NCBI GenBank assembly: GCA_910579035.1
Contig: CAJTSR010000022.1
Span: forward strand, 1 to 44,574
Length of the DNA stretch: 44,574 bases
Source: an uncultured Muribaculaceae bacterium
GTDB taxonomy: Bacteria > Bacteroidota > Bacteroidia > Bacteroidales > Muribaculaceae
Reading direction: 5' to 3'
In this document: piece after piece, positions 20,957 to 30,638 of the stretch
Layout of the letters: every line of letters starts with the position of its first letter
How positions within the stretch are numbered: position 1 is the stretch's first letter
Made by a program: the position numbers and the translations under genes
Notes under the pieces: model-generated
Databases searched by the model: none
What the model was told of the DNA's origin: nothing
Seen by the model: only the letters and a program-made list of their open reading frames with translations

Positions 20957-23071
20957 ATGGAATTCCGCCTCAGTTCTATATACAAGCCTACCGGCGACCA
21001 GCCACAGGCCATACGGCAGCTCGCCGAGGGTGTCGGCGAAGGGCGCCCGGCGCAGACCCTTCTCGGCGTCACCGGGTCGGGCAAGACATTCACCATGGCC
21101 AACGTGATAAAGGAAGTGCAGCGCCCCACCCTGATTCTGAGCCACAACAAAACACTCGCGGCACAGCTCTACAGCGAGTTCAAGCAGTTCTTCCCGGACA
21201 ACGCCGTGCAGTACTTCGTGTCGTACTACGACTATTACCAGCCGGAAGCATACATACCGTCGGTCGACAAGTATATAGAGAAAGACCTGATGATCAACGA
21301 CGAGATAGACCGTCTGCGCCTCGCCACGACATCTGCCCTGCTCTCGGGCCGGCGCGACGTGATAGTGGTGTCGTCGGTGTCGTGCCTATACGGCATGGGC
21401 AACCCGGAGGATTTCCACGAAAACGTGGTGACTGTGGAGCGTGGCATGCGCATAACCCGCAACGCCTTCCTGCGAAAGCTCGTGGCCGCCCTCTACAGCC
21501 GCAACGAGGTCGATTTCCAGCGCGGAAACTTCAGAGTGAAGGGCGACACGGTAGACATTCGGCTCGCATACGAGGACATAATAGTAAGGGTAGTGTTCTG
21601 GGGCGACGAGATAGAGTCGGTAATCACCGTCCACCCCGACGACAACGCCCACCTCGGCACCCACGACCGCTTCAACATCTACCCTGCCAACCTCTTCGTG
21701 ACATCGCCGCAGAGGCAGGCTTCGGCCGTGGCGCAGATACAGCTCGATCTTGGCAAACAGATAAAATTCTTCAACGACGAGGCACGCGAGCTGGAGGCGC
21801 AGCGCATCGAAGAGCGCGTGACTTACGACGTGGAGATGATAAAAGAGCTTGGCTACTGCACAGGCATCGAGAACTATTCGCGCTACTTCGACGGACGACG
21901 CGAAGGCGACCGCCCGTTCTGCCTTCTGGACTACTTCCCCAAAGATTTCCTCACCATAATAGACGAAAGCCACGTGACGGTCCCGCAGATAAGAGCCATG
22001 TACGGCGGCGACCGCTCGCGAAAGGCCAATCTCGTTGAGTACGGCTTCCGGCTTCCGGCGGCTCTCGACAACCGCCCTCTGAAATTCGAGGAATTCGAGG
22101 AGCTGAGCGGGCAAGTGATATATGTGAGCGCCACCCCGGCCGACTACGAGCTTGAACGCTGCGAGGGCGTGGTGGTTGAACAGGTGATACGCCCCACGGG
22201 GCTGCTCGACCCTCTCATACGCGTGAAACCGTCGCTCAACCAGATCGACGACCTCCTCGAAGAGATACAGCTGCGCATCGAGCGCGACGAGCGCACCCTC
22301 GTCACCACCCTTACAAAGCGCATGGCCGAAGAACTGAACGAGTATTTCCAAAAACTTAAGATAAAGACAGCCTACATACACAGCGACGTCGACACCCTCG
22401 ACCGAATAAAGATACTCGACGGTCTGCGAGCGGGCACATACGACGTCCTGATAGGTGTCAACCTGCTCCGAGAAGGACTCGACCTGCCGGAAGTGTCGCT
22501 CGTGGCAATACTCGACGCCGACAAGGAGGGTTTTCTACGCAGCCACCGCTCGCTTACGCAAACAGTGGGACGCGCGGCCCGAAATCTCAACGGCGAGGTG
22601 ATAATGTATGCCGACAAGATAACCGACTCCATGCAGCAGACCATCGACGAAACCGAACGCCGCCGCGCCCTGCAGCTCAAATACAACGAGGAGCACGGTA
22701 TCACGCCGCAGGCCATTGTAAAGGCCCGCAACGCCATCGTAGGGCTTGAGAAAGAAGAAGTCGACATGGAGGCAACCTCCACGGCCACCGGCGCTTTCCA
22801 CTCCGAGAAGCAGCTCAACGCCAAGGACAAACGCCAGAAGCGAGGACAGGACCGCAAGACTCCGCTGCCGTATGCAAACGAATTTTCCACATCGGTCGAC
22901 ATCGCCGCCGACCCCGTTGTGGCATATATGAACGCCGACGAGATGCAACGCTCCATCAACCGGCTGCGCAGCGAGATGCTGCAGGCGGCAAAGGATATGG
23001 AGTTTATGACTGCCGCACGACTGCGCGACGAAATCATAAAACTCGAGATGCGTCTTGAATCGATGAAGTAA
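20957..23071 (+). CDS. uvrB: excinuclease ABC subunit B
   Basis: This 704-residue helicase-like protein is UvrB, which verifies DNA damage delivered by UvrA and recruits UvrC. Motifs in order: Walker A GVTGSGKTFTMANV near residue 39, the damage-clamping beta-hairpin YYDYYQPEAYIP, Walker B-like DESHVTVPQIRAMYGGD, helicase motifs LVTTLTKRMAEEL and GVNLLREGLDLPEVSLVAILDADKEGFLRS, QTVGRAARN, and the C-terminal UVR domain (SINRLRSEMLQAAKDMEF) that binds UvrC. I chose the ATG at 20957 (MEFRLSSIYKPTGDQ), since 36 residues upstream are not conserved. ygiQ follows after 6 nt. Confidence 0.97.
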   Translation: MEFRLSSIYKPTGDQPQAIRQLAEGVGEGRPAQTLLGVTGSGKTFTMANVIKEVQRPTLILSHNKTLAAQLYSEFKQFFPDNAVQYFVSYYDYYQPEAYIPSVDKYIEKDLMINDEIDRLRLATTSALLSGRRDVIVVSSVSCLYGMGNPEDFHENVVTVERGMRITRNAFLRKLVAALYSRNEVDFQRGNFRVKGDTVDIRLAYEDIIVRVVFWGDEIESVITVHPDDNAHLGTHDRFNIYPANLFVTSPQRQASAVAQIQLDLGKQIKFFNDEARELEAQRIEERVTYDVEMIKELGYCTGIENYSRYFDGRREGDRPFCLLDYFPKDFLTIIDESHVTVPQIRAMYGGDRSRKANLVEYGFRLPAALDNRPLKFEEFEELSGQVIYVSATPADYELERCEGVVVEQVIRPTGLLDPLIRVKPSLNQIDDLLEEIQLRIERDERTLVTTLTKRMAEELNEYFQKLKIKTAYIHSDVDTLDRIKILDGLRAGTYDVLIGVNLLREGLDLPEVSLVAILDADKEGFLRSHRSLTQTVGRAARNLNGEVIMYADKITDSMQQTIDETERRRALQLKYNEEHGITPQAIVKARNAIVGLEKEEVDMEATSTATGAFHSEKQLNAKDKRQKRGQDRKTPLPYANEFSTSVDIAADPVVAYMNADEMQRSINRLRSEMLQAAKDMEFMTAARLRDEIIKLEMRLESMK

Positions 23072-23077
23072 CAACCT

Positions 23078-24958
23078 ATGACACACACAGAAATAGACTA
23101 TAGCAAGCTCCGCCCCACCGACTGGCTGCCGACCTCGGTCAAAGAAATGAAGGCTCTCGGCTGGGAGAGCGTGGACGTTGTGATTTTTTCGGGGGACGCC
23201 TATGTGGACCACCCGGCATTCGGGGCCGCCGTGATAGGCCGCACTCTGCAGGCGGCAGGATACAAGGTGGCGATAGTGCCGCAGCCAAACTGGCAGGACG
23301 ACTTGCGCGACTTCCGCAAGTTCGGCGTTCCACGCCTGTTTTTCGGTATCAGCCCCGGCGCCATGGACTCGATGGTGAACCACTACACTGCCAACAGGCG
23401 CCGCCGCTCCGACGACGCATACACCCCCGGCGGACGCCACGGTGCTCGCCCGGACTATCCCACGATAGTTTATTCAAAGATACTCAGAGAGCTATACCCC
23501 GACATTCCGATAGTTGCCGGTGGCATCGAAGCCTCTCTGAGGCGTTTCTCGCATTACGACTACTGGCAGGACATGCTGCGCCCGTCGATAATATGCGATG
23601 CCGACATAGATATGATTCTCTACGGCATGGGGGAGAAAAGCGTTATAGACCTTGCCCGAAGGCTCAGCTCCGGCGAGAAAATAGGCGATATCACCGACCT
23701 GCCCCAGAGCGTCGTCCTAAGGCCCATGGAGGAGATGCCACGGCAGACCGACGATGCGAACATTGTGCTGTCCTCGTTTGAAACCTGCCTCGCCGACAAA
23801 CGCTCGCAGGCGCTCAACTTCAAGCATATCGAGCAGCAGAGCAACCGCCTCGACGGCGGCGTGACACTATGGCAGGCCTCGGGCCGGCGCGTAGTCCGGG
23901 CCAATCCAATGCTGCCCGCCATGACACAGGGAGAAATCGACGCCTCTTTCGACCTGCCTTACACTCGCCTGCCCCACCCTCGCTATCGCGGCAAGAACAT
24001 ACCGGCATACGAGATGATACGCCATTCGGTAAACCTGCACAGGGGTTGCTTCGGAGGTTGCGCCTTCTGCACCATCTCGGCGCACCAAGGCAAATTCATA
24101 GCCTCGCGCTCGAAGGAGTCTATACTCCGTGAAGCGCGCCAGGTAAGCCGTATGCCCGATTTCAAAGGATATATAAGCGACCTCGGAGGCCCTTCGGCCA
24201 ATATGTACGCCATGGGCGGACGCGACAAGGAGGTGTGCCGCCGCTGCCTGCGCCCGTCGTGCCTCCACCCGAAGCCCTGCCCGAACCTCAACACCGACCA
24301 CCGTCCGCTGCTCGACATATACCGTGCCGTCGACGCCCTGCCCGGCGTCAAGAAGTCGTTTATAGGAAGCGGCGTGCGCTACGACCTGTCGATGCACCGC
24401 ACGGGCCGCGAGGACGTGGACCGCGCCAACCGCCGCTATAACGAGGAACTGATACGCGAGCATGTGTCGGGACGCCTCAAGGTAGCGCCGGAGCATACCT
24501 CCGACAACGTTCTGAGCCTTATGCGCAAGCCGTCTTTCGCTCTCTTCCACGAGTTCAAACGCCTCTTCGACGAAACGAACAAGCGCGCCGGAATGCGCCA
24601 GCAGCTTATACCCTACTTCATATCGTCGCACCCCGGCTGCCACGCCGCCGACATGGCCGAGCTCGCCGCAGAAACAAAGGCTCTGAACTTCCACCTTGAG
24701 CAGGTGCAGGACTTCACGCCAACCCCGATGACACTCGCCACCGAGATTTATTATACAGGATACCACCCGTATACGGGCGAGCAGGTGTTCACCGCCACAT
24801 CGCAGGAGCAGAAGCTCGAACAGCGAAAGTTCTTCTTCTGGTACGACGCGGCATATCGCGCCGACATTATCCGCACTCTGCGCCGCATAGGCCGCCCCGA
24901 TCTAATATCGCGACTCTTCGGTGACCGTCCGCCCCACGCGGGAGGGCGCAGGAATTAG
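23078..24958 (+). CDS. YgiQ-family radical SAM protein
   Basis: This 626-residue protein belongs to the YgiQ/UPF0313 family of radical SAM enzymes, whose substrate is not established. The N-terminal domain (DVVIFSGDAYVDHPAFGAAVIGR) resembles the cobalamin-binding fold of class B radical SAM proteins. The iron-sulfur motif is CFGGCAFC within NLHRGCFGGCAFCTIS near residue 320. A second cysteine cluster, CRRCLRPSCLHPKPC, follows the SAM core, as usual for the family. The stop codon lies inside a GGAATTA repeat tract. It forms an operon with uvrB and converges with cinA. Confidence 0.88.
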   Translation: MTHTEIDYSKLRPTDWLPTSVKEMKALGWESVDVVIFSGDAYVDHPAFGAAVIGRTLQAAGYKVAIVPQPNWQDDLRDFRKFGVPRLFFGISPGAMDSMVNHYTANRRRRSDDAYTPGGRHGARPDYPTIVYSKILRELYPDIPIVAGGIEASLRRFSHYDYWQDMLRPSIICDADIDMILYGMGEKSVIDLARRLSSGEKIGDITDLPQSVVLRPMEEMPRQTDDANIVLSSFETCLADKRSQALNFKHIEQQSNRLDGGVTLWQASGRRVVRANPMLPAMTQGEIDASFDLPYTRLPHPRYRGKNIPAYEMIRHSVNLHRGCFGGCAFCTISAHQGKFIASRSKESILREARQVSRMPDFKGYISDLGGPSANMYAMGGRDKEVCRRCLRPSCLHPKPCPNLNTDHRPLLDIYRAVDALPGVKKSFIGSGVRYDLSMHRTGREDVDRANRRYNEELIREHVSGRLKVAPEHTSDNVLSLMRKPSFALFHEFKRLFDETNKRAGMRQQLIPYFISSHPGCHAADMAELAAETKALNFHLEQVQDFTPTPMTLATEIYYTGYHPYTGEQVFTATSQEQKLEQRKFFFWYDAAYRADIIRTLRRIGRPDLISRLFGDRPPHAGGRRN

Positions 24959-24996
24959 GAATTAGGAATGTGGAATGTGGAAGGAGGAATTAGGGG
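24951..24996. repeat. GGAATTA/GGAATGT short repeat tract
   Basis: Four to five imperfect GGAATTA/GGAATGT-like units follow each other and run through the ygiQ stop codon into the 31-bp gap before the next gene. A similar heptamer tract lies at 33833-33908. No hairpin is seen between these convergent genes. Confidence 0.7.
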
Positions 24997-25244
24997 TTGT
25001 ATAGGTCTTTGTTGTAGAAGGCCATGATGGCGCGGGCTTGTTCGAGTGCCGTGGCGGCTTCGCCTTCCGGCTCGATTTCAGCCGATTCCTCATACAGGGT
25101 TATGGCCTCGCGTCGCAAGCCCCTTTTCCACGCTATGCGCCCCCGCATATACAGCGTGTACGCGTCGGCAGGCATGGCGAGCAAGGCCTGCTCGGCCTCG
25201 TCCAGCCTGCTGGCGGCAAAAAGCGCGTCTATTTCAGTTTTCAT
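24990..25244 (-). CDS. small tetratricopeptide-like protein
   Basis: This 84-residue protein has no signal or membrane segment. Two helical pairs are visible: LFAASRLDEAEQALLAMPADAYTLY and MRGRIAWKRGLRREAITLYEESAEIEP. The second fits the TPR pattern (W4-like, G8, A20, P32 positions), so it is probably a small protein-binding adaptor of unknown partner. The ATG at 25244 lies inside the end of cinA, with an 11-nt overlap, which suggests translational coupling. Longer readings upstream only recode cinA sequence. Confidence 0.65.
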   Translation of the reverse strand: MKTEIDALFAASRLDEAEQALLAMPADAYTLYMRGRIAWKRGLRREAITLYEESAEIEPEGEAATALEQARAIMAFYNKDLYNP

Positions 25245-26454
25245 GGAGCAATGTCGATAAGAGGTTGATAGCAGTAGCCGATGCACGGTCGATAACGGCC
25301 TTGCGGTCGCCGTCGAAGTGGTACAGACGCACTGTTTCAGCATCGGGCGTCGAAGCGGCAATCCACACAGTGCCCACAGGCTTGCCCTCTGTAGCGCCTC
25401 CGGGACCGGCTATGCCAGACGTGGCCACAGCGCAAGAGGCGCCAAGCGCCTTACGGACTCCGCGAACCATCTCAAGCACAGTGTCGCGACTCACCGCGCC
25501 TTCTTTTTCAAGATTGGAGGCTTCGACACCGAGCACGCGCATCTTCACGTCGTTGGAGTACGACACCACGCTCCCTACAAACACGTCGGAGCAGCCGGCC
25601 ACCGATGTAAGCAGATGGGCTATATTACCCCCTGTGCAACTCTCGGCAGTGGCCATTGTCATATTTTTCTTTCTCAACGCATCAAGCAAGAGTTCGGCAG
25701 GGCTTAGCACTCCTTCCCCGGCTAATTTGTCGCCAAGGTATGCCAAAAGTACCTCCGCCTGTCCTTCAAAAAGCGAGGACGGCCCTTCGAGCCGCAGCAC
25801 TATGCGCCCGGGCGACGGCAGATAGGCAAGTTTGAAACCGCCGGGAATAGCGTCTTCAAACGGTGCAAGTCGCTCCGCAAGGTCCGATTCGGTTATTCCC
25901 GACACAGTGAACTCACGCCTCATACGCTCTATGCAGGGGTGAAAACGCTCCACCACGGCATCAACCACAGTCGGAAGCATGGCGCGCGTTTCCGCCGGGA
26001 CTCCGGGCATGGCAACCATCACCTTGCCATCTTTTTCAAACCACATGACGGGGGCTGTGCCGACAGTGTTCTGAATAACGCGGCACGACGTCGGCACCAC
26101 GGCCTGCGTACGCGTAAGATCGTTCATAGCAAGCCCTCGGCGGGCAAACACCCGCTCGACGTTCTGCGCCACCGACGCATCGTGGCGCAACTCGCCGCCA
26201 AAAATATCTTTAAGAACCGACTTGGTTATATCGTCGCGGGTAGGGCCAAGGCCGCCTGTGCTTATCACAATATCTGCCTCTGACATAGCGCATACAACGG
26301 CGCTGCGTATATCCTGCGCGCTGTCGCCAACGGTGCGCACGCCGCACACATCGAAGCCGCAGGCGGTAAGAGCCGACGCTATGGCCGGGGTGTTGGTATC
26401 GGCCACGCGACCGATAAGAATCTCGTCGCCAATTATAACGATAGATGCTTTCAT
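25234..26454 (-). CDS. cinA: CinA-family protein with NMN deamidase domain
   Basis: This 406-residue protein joins an N-terminal MoaB/MogA-like domain (GDEILIGRVADTN, STGGLGPTRDDITK near residue 67) to a C-terminal PncC-type domain (ATAESCTGGNIAHLLTSVAG, VSYSNDVKMRVLGV, ATSGIAGPGGATEGKPVGTV). The C-terminal part is known in other bacteria to hydrolyse nicotinamide mononucleotide to nicotinate mononucleotide for NAD salvage, and full-length forms often add a pyrophosphatase activity. Length is normal. It is divergent from malQ and overlaps the small TPR gene at its 3' end. Confidence 0.93.
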   Translation of the reverse strand: MKASIVIIGDEILIGRVADTNTPAIASALTACGFDVCGVRTVGDSAQDIRSAVVCAMSEADIVISTGGLGPTRDDITKSVLKDIFGGELRHDASVAQNVERVFARRGLAMNDLTRTQAVVPTSCRVIQNTVGTAPVMWFEKDGKVMVAMPGVPAETRAMLPTVVDAVVERFHPCIERMRREFTVSGITESDLAERLAPFEDAIPGGFKLAYLPSPGRIVLRLEGPSSLFEGQAEVLLAYLGDKLAGEGVLSPAELLLDALRKKNMTMATAESCTGGNIAHLLTSVAGCSDVFVGSVVSYSNDVKMRVLGVEASNLEKEGAVSRDTVLEMVRGVRKALGASCAVATSGIAGPGGATEGKPVGTVWIAASTPDAETVRLYHFDGDRKAVIDRASATAINLLSTLLHEN

Positions 26455-26509
26455 ACGGCAAATTTGGGCAAAATTTTCTTAAAACGCTCTATTTGTGCCG
26501 ATTTTTATA

Positions 26510-26517
26510 TATTTTTG
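26510..26517 (+). promoter_or_regulatory. -7 box of malQ
   Basis: TATTTTTG at 26510-26517 is a perfect TAnnTTTG box. A TTTG lies upstream at 26492-26495, but the 14-nt spacing is shorter than the usual 19-20. The predicted start near 26524 leaves a leader of about 70 nt. Confidence 0.45.
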
Positions 26518-26592
26518 TTTTTTAAAGAAGGCCCCAACCAAAGCCTTGCACCCTAATACCCCGAATATCAAATATATATCATACTTTCATTC

Positions 26593-29271
26593 ATGAAGCT
26601 TTTATTCCGTATCGATTATCGTGCCAACTGGGGCGAATCGCTCTACTTGTGCGGCGACACGGCGCTACTTGGCAATGGCGACACCTCCCGCGCGCTACGC
26701 CTCGAAGTTGACGGCGACCGCCTGTGGCACGCCGAAGTAGAACTGCCCGACAGCGTGGCAGCGTTCACCTACCGCTACATTATCAAGAACGAACAAGGCG
26801 ACACCAAACAGGAATGGGGCCAAGGGCATTGTTTCCGGCCTGCCGCAGGTGTAAATGAATACGACATCTACGACCGATGGCAGGACCAGCCGTTCGACAA
26901 GCCTTTCTACTCGGCTGCGTTTACCGAATGTATATGCCGCCACAACAGCGCGGGCACCAAGCCCCTGCTTCCGGCCTCGGGCTATGTGGAGCTGTGCGTT
27001 GCCGCTCCTATGGTGGCTCCCGGCTGCACTCTTGCCATAAGCGGCGAGGGCGACGCGCTGGGCAACTGGAATCCGGACCGCGCCATACGCATGAACTCTG
27101 CCGAATATCCGATATGGAAAGCCAAAATACCTGCAGCCGGACTGAACGCGGCCACAGAGTACAAATACCTCATCGTTGACTCGGCAAACGGACGGGTCGT
27201 GTCGTGGGAAGGCGGCAACAACCGAAGCATAGGCGTTGAGCCTCGCGAAAACGCGGCCACCATCCTTGCAGGAATGCGATTCATCAACTCTCAGACACCA
27301 TGGAAAGGCGCCGGCACGGCCATACCCGTGTTCTCACTGAGAACAGAATCAGATTTCGGCGTGGGCGACTTCTACGACCTCAAAGAGATGGTCGACTGGG
27401 CTGCCGCAGCCGGACAGACCTTCCTGCAGATTCTGCCAATCAACGACACCACCATGACCGGCACATGGGTTGACTCATATCCCTACAAGGCCAACTCAAT
27501 ATATGCCCTCCACCCTATGTTCCTGCGTCTGGAAGCCATAGGCGAGCTCAAGGACAAGAAACGCCGCGAATACTACGAAAACCTGCGCAAGGAGCTGAAC
27601 GCCCTGCCCGAAGTGGACTACGAGCGCGTGAACAAGGCCAAGGCAGAATACTGCCGCGAAATATTCGCCTCGGACGGCGCCAAGACCATGGCTTCGCCCG
27701 AATACAAGGCATTTATTGAGAAAAACGGCCACTGGCTACTGCCCTACGCCGCTTTCTGCGTGCTGCGCGACCGTTTCGGGACACCCGACTTCAACAAGTG
27801 GGGCGAATACGCCGTGTACTCCGCCGACGTACAGGCAAAAGTGCAGGTTGAGGCGCAGACCGAGATAGACTTCGTGTGCTACCAGCAGTTCCATCTCGAC
27901 GCCCAGATGCGCCATGTGCACGAATATGCCAACTCCCACAGCATAGCGCTCAAAGGCGACATACCCATCGGCATATCGCGCACCAGCGCCGACGCCTGGG
28001 TTGACCCGCGACTGTTCAACCTCGACTGCCAGGCCGGCGCGCCTCCCGACGACTTCTCAGTACTCGGCCAGAACTGGGGGCTGCCCACATACAACTGGGA
28101 GGAAATGAGCCTCGACGGCTTTGCATGGTGGAAGGCACGCTTTGCCAAGATGGCAGAATTTTTCGACGCTTACCGTATCGACCACGTACTGGGCTTCTTC
28201 CGCATATGGCAGATACCCATGGACGCCATACACGGCCTGCTCGGATACTTCAATCCCGCACTGCCTTTCTCCGAGAGCGAGCTTCGCAATAACTACGACT
28301 TCTGGATCGATGTCGACCTCCAGACCACTCCGTACATAATGGACTACTTCGTAGAGGATTTCTTCGGGCCGTACACCCGCGAGGCGCTCGACACCTACTG
28401 CAACAGTGTAGGCTACGGCCGCTACAAGCTCAAGCCCGAATTCGACACCCAGCGCAAAGTGGCCGACCACTTCGCCACCCTGCCAAAGGACGAAAAACAC
28501 ACCCGCATATGCGACGGCCTGCTCGGCCTTATCGACAATGTGCTCTTCATCGAAGACCCCGTTGAAAAAGGCAAGTACCACCCGAGAATCTCGGCGCAGT
28601 ACACATATATATACCGCGCGCTCAACGACTATGAACGCTGGTGCTTCAACCGCCTCTACAACGACTTCTTCTACCACCGCCACAATTCGTTCTGGTACGA
28701 CAAGGCAATGTGGAAGCTGCCCCCGCTGATAGATTCGACCAACATGCTCACTTGCGCCGAAGACCTCGGCATGATTCCGGCCTGTGTTCCGGCTGTGATG
28801 CAGCAGCTCGAAATACTGTCGCTCGAGATACAGCGCATGCCCAAAGACCCAGGATCGACATTCGGCGACACATGGAACTACCCCTACTACTCTGTATGCA
28901 CCACCTCGACCCACGATATGGGCGGCATACGCCAGTGGTGGGAGGAAGACCGCGACCGCAGCCGAGATTTCTACAACAACGTGCTCCACGAGCACGGCGC
29001 CGCACCATACTACGCCGAGCCGTGGGTATGCGACCGCATAGTCGACCTGCACCTTGCCTCGCCGTCGATGCTCTGCATACTGCCCTTGCAGGACTGGCTG
29101 AGCATCGATGCCAACCTGCGCCGCGAAAACCCGAACGACGAGATAATCAACGTGCCGGCCAATCCGCAGCACTACTGGCGCTACCGCATGCACCTCACCA
29201 TCGCCGAGCTGGCATCGCACACCGAATTTACCAGCTATCTCCGCGACAAGACCGCGCACTTCGGCCGATAA
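26593..29271 (+). CDS. malQ: 4-alpha-glucanotransferase with two CBM20 domains
   Basis: This 892-residue enzyme moves maltooligosaccharide chains between acceptors in starch and glycogen metabolism. Two N-terminal starch-binding CBM20 modules lie at about residues 1-110 (WGESLYLCGDTALLGNGD) and 130-230 (LAISGEGDALGNWNPDRAI). A GH77 catalytic barrel follows with DSYPYKANSIYALHP, the nucleophile Asp530 in YRIDHVLGFFR, the acid/base Glu723 in CAEDLGMIP, and TSTHDMGG. The long form with duplicated CBM20 is typical of Bacteroidales and plant DPE2-like enzymes. No signal peptide is seen, so it should act in the cytoplasm. It stands alone. Confidence 0.93.
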   Translation: MKLLFRIDYRANWGESLYLCGDTALLGNGDTSRALRLEVDGDRLWHAEVELPDSVAAFTYRYIIKNEQGDTKQEWGQGHCFRPAAGVNEYDIYDRWQDQPFDKPFYSAAFTECICRHNSAGTKPLLPASGYVELCVAAPMVAPGCTLAISGEGDALGNWNPDRAIRMNSAEYPIWKAKIPAAGLNAATEYKYLIVDSANGRVVSWEGGNNRSIGVEPRENAATILAGMRFINSQTPWKGAGTAIPVFSLRTESDFGVGDFYDLKEMVDWAAAAGQTFLQILPINDTTMTGTWVDSYPYKANSIYALHPMFLRLEAIGELKDKKRREYYENLRKELNALPEVDYERVNKAKAEYCREIFASDGAKTMASPEYKAFIEKNGHWLLPYAAFCVLRDRFGTPDFNKWGEYAVYSADVQAKVQVEAQTEIDFVCYQQFHLDAQMRHVHEYANSHSIALKGDIPIGISRTSADAWVDPRLFNLDCQAGAPPDDFSVLGQNWGLPTYNWEEMSLDGFAWWKARFAKMAEFFDAYRIDHVLGFFRIWQIPMDAIHGLLGYFNPALPFSESELRNNYDFWIDVDLQTTPYIMDYFVEDFFGPYTREALDTYCNSVGYGRYKLKPEFDTQRKVADHFATLPKDEKHTRICDGLLGLIDNVLFIEDPVEKGKYHPRISAQYTYIYRALNDYERWCFNRLYNDFFYHRHNSFWYDKAMWKLPPLIDSTNMLTCAEDLGMIPACVPAVMQQLEILSLEIQRMPKDPGSTFGDTWNYPYYSVCTTSTHDMGGIRQWWEEDRDRSRDFYNNVLHEHGAAPYYAEPWVCDRIVDLHLASPSMLCILPLQDWLSIDANLRRENPNDEIINVPANPQHYWRYRMHLTIAELASHTEFTSYLRDKTAHFGR

Positions 29272-29290
29272 CAATACCGCGACATAGACA

Positions 29291-29322
29291 AAACCGCCCG
29301 CCGGACTTCCAGCGGGCGGTTT
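29291..29322. terminator. shared terminator of malQ and the aminotransferase gene
   Basis: A perfect 11-bp stem (AAACCGCCCGC with GCGGGCGGTTT) with a 10-nt loop lies between two convergent genes. On the minus strand it runs into TTTTGTCT, on the plus strand into TTTCGC, so it probably stops both transcripts. Confidence 0.85.
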
Positions 29323-29344
29323 CGCTATATATTATTATAGGGAA

Positions 29345-30550
29345 TCAGATGCGAGGGTGCAATTCAGCGTAAGCTGCAAGGGCGTGTTCAAGCACGGTCA
29401 TAGCGCGGCCAAGCTCCTCGCGATTGAGCACATAGGCTATGCGCACCTCGTCACGGCCAAGCCCGGGCGTGGTATAGAAGCCCGAGGCCGGAGCCATAAA
29501 GACGGTCTGTCCCTCGTAGTCGAACTCTTCAAGACACCAGCGGCAGAAGTCGTCGGCATCGTCCACCGGAAGGCGCACCACGGTGTAGAACGCCCCCATC
29601 GGTATGGGCGTGTAGCAGCCGGGGATACGGTTGATACGATCGACAAGGAACTTGCGCCGCTCCACGTACTCGTTGTATGTGGCAAGCATATAGTCTGGCG
29701 AAGCGTCGATTGAGGCTTCGGCCACAATCTGCCCGACAAGAGGAGGACTCAGACGTGCCTGACAGAACTTCATAACGCACTTGCGCAGCGCCGCGTTCTT
29801 GGTGATGAGCGCGCCGACACGTATGCCGCACTCATTGTAGCGCTTCGACACAGAGTCGATAAGCACCACGTTGTTCTCTATCCCCGGCAGGTGCAGAGCC
29901 GATATATACGGCGCCCCTGTGTAGCAGAACTCGCGGTAAACCTCGTCGGAAAACAGGAAGAGGTCGTGGCGCTTCACCAAATCGCGTATCTGCAACATCT
30001 CCTTCATAGTGTAGAGATAGCCGGTGGGGTTATTGGGATTGCAAATCAGTATCCCTTTGGTACGGGGGCTTATCAGAGCCTCGAACTTCTCCACGGGAGG
30101 CAGCTCGAAACCGTCGTCAATGGTCGACGGTACAGTCACTATCTTGGCGCCGGCAGATATGGCGAAAGCCATATAGTTGGCATACGACGGCTCCGGCACT
30201 ATTATCTCGTCGCCGGGGTCAAGACAGGACATAAAGGCGAAAAGGACTGCCTCGGAGCCTCCTGTGGTGATTATCACATCGTCCGCCTCCACATCGATAT
30301 GGAAGCGCCGGTAATATTCGCACAGCTTTTGGCGCAGCGAAAGCAATCCGGCCGACGGGCTGTACTCCAGCACCTTTCGGTCGATTTTCTTCAAAGCCTC
30401 GAAGGCTTCGGGCGGCGTGGGCACGTCGGGCTGCCCTATGTTCAGCCTATATACTTTTATTCCCCGGGCCACGGCCTTATCGGCCAAAGGCACGAGCCGG
30501 CGGATTGGGGAGGCAGGCATTTCCTCGCCGCGATGCGATACTTGGGGCAT
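29345..30550 (-). CDS. pyridoxal-phosphate-dependent class I/II aminotransferase
   Basis: This protein of about 401 residues is a fold-type I aminotransferase of the aspartate/aromatic group. Visible are YRLNIGQPDVPTPP at the N-terminus, YSPSAGLLSLRQKL, TTGGSEAVLFAF, the substrate and cofactor loop CNPNNPTGYLYT, FLFSDEVYREF and DSVSKRYNECGIRVG with the PLP lysine. I chose the ATG at 30550 (MPQVSHRGEEM); the 21 residues upstream overlap a terminator and are not conserved. Exact substrate cannot be told from sequence, and several enzymes of this group accept Asp or aromatic amino acids. It lies 88 nt after asnS, with a terminator between them. Confidence 0.88.
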   Translation of the reverse strand: MPQVSHRGEEMPASPIRRLVPLADKAVARGIKVYRLNIGQPDVPTPPEAFEALKKIDRKVLEYSPSAGLLSLRQKLCEYYRRFHIDVEADDVIITTGGSEAVLFAFMSCLDPGDEIIVPEPSYANYMAFAISAGAKIVTVPSTIDDGFELPPVEKFEALISPRTKGILICNPNNPTGYLYTMKEMLQIRDLVKRHDLFLFSDEVYREFCYTGAPYISALHLPGIENNVVLIDSVSKRYNECGIRVGALITKNAALRKCVMKFCQARLSPPLVGQIVAEASIDASPDYMLATYNEYVERRKFLVDRINRIPGCYTPIPMGAFYTVVRLPVDDADDFCRWCLEEFDYEGQTVFMAPASGFYTTPGLGRDEVRIAYVLNREELGRAMTVLEHALAAYAELHPRI

Positions 30551-30587
30551 ACTTGTATTTTGGATTAAGTTTTTTCTTATGAAAGAA

Positions 30588-30622
30588 ACAGCCCCGGCGA
30601 ACATACTGTTCACAGGGGCTGT
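30588..30622 (-). terminator. terminator between asnS and the aminotransferase
   Basis: An outer 8-bp stem (ACAGCCCC with GGGGCTGT) and an inner 5-bp stem (GAACA with TGTTC) form an interrupted hairpin. On the minus strand it is followed by TTTCTTTC. It begins 16 nt after the asnS stop codon and should reduce read-through into the aminotransferase. Confidence 0.75.
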
Positions 30623-30638
30623 AAGCTATTGCGTAATA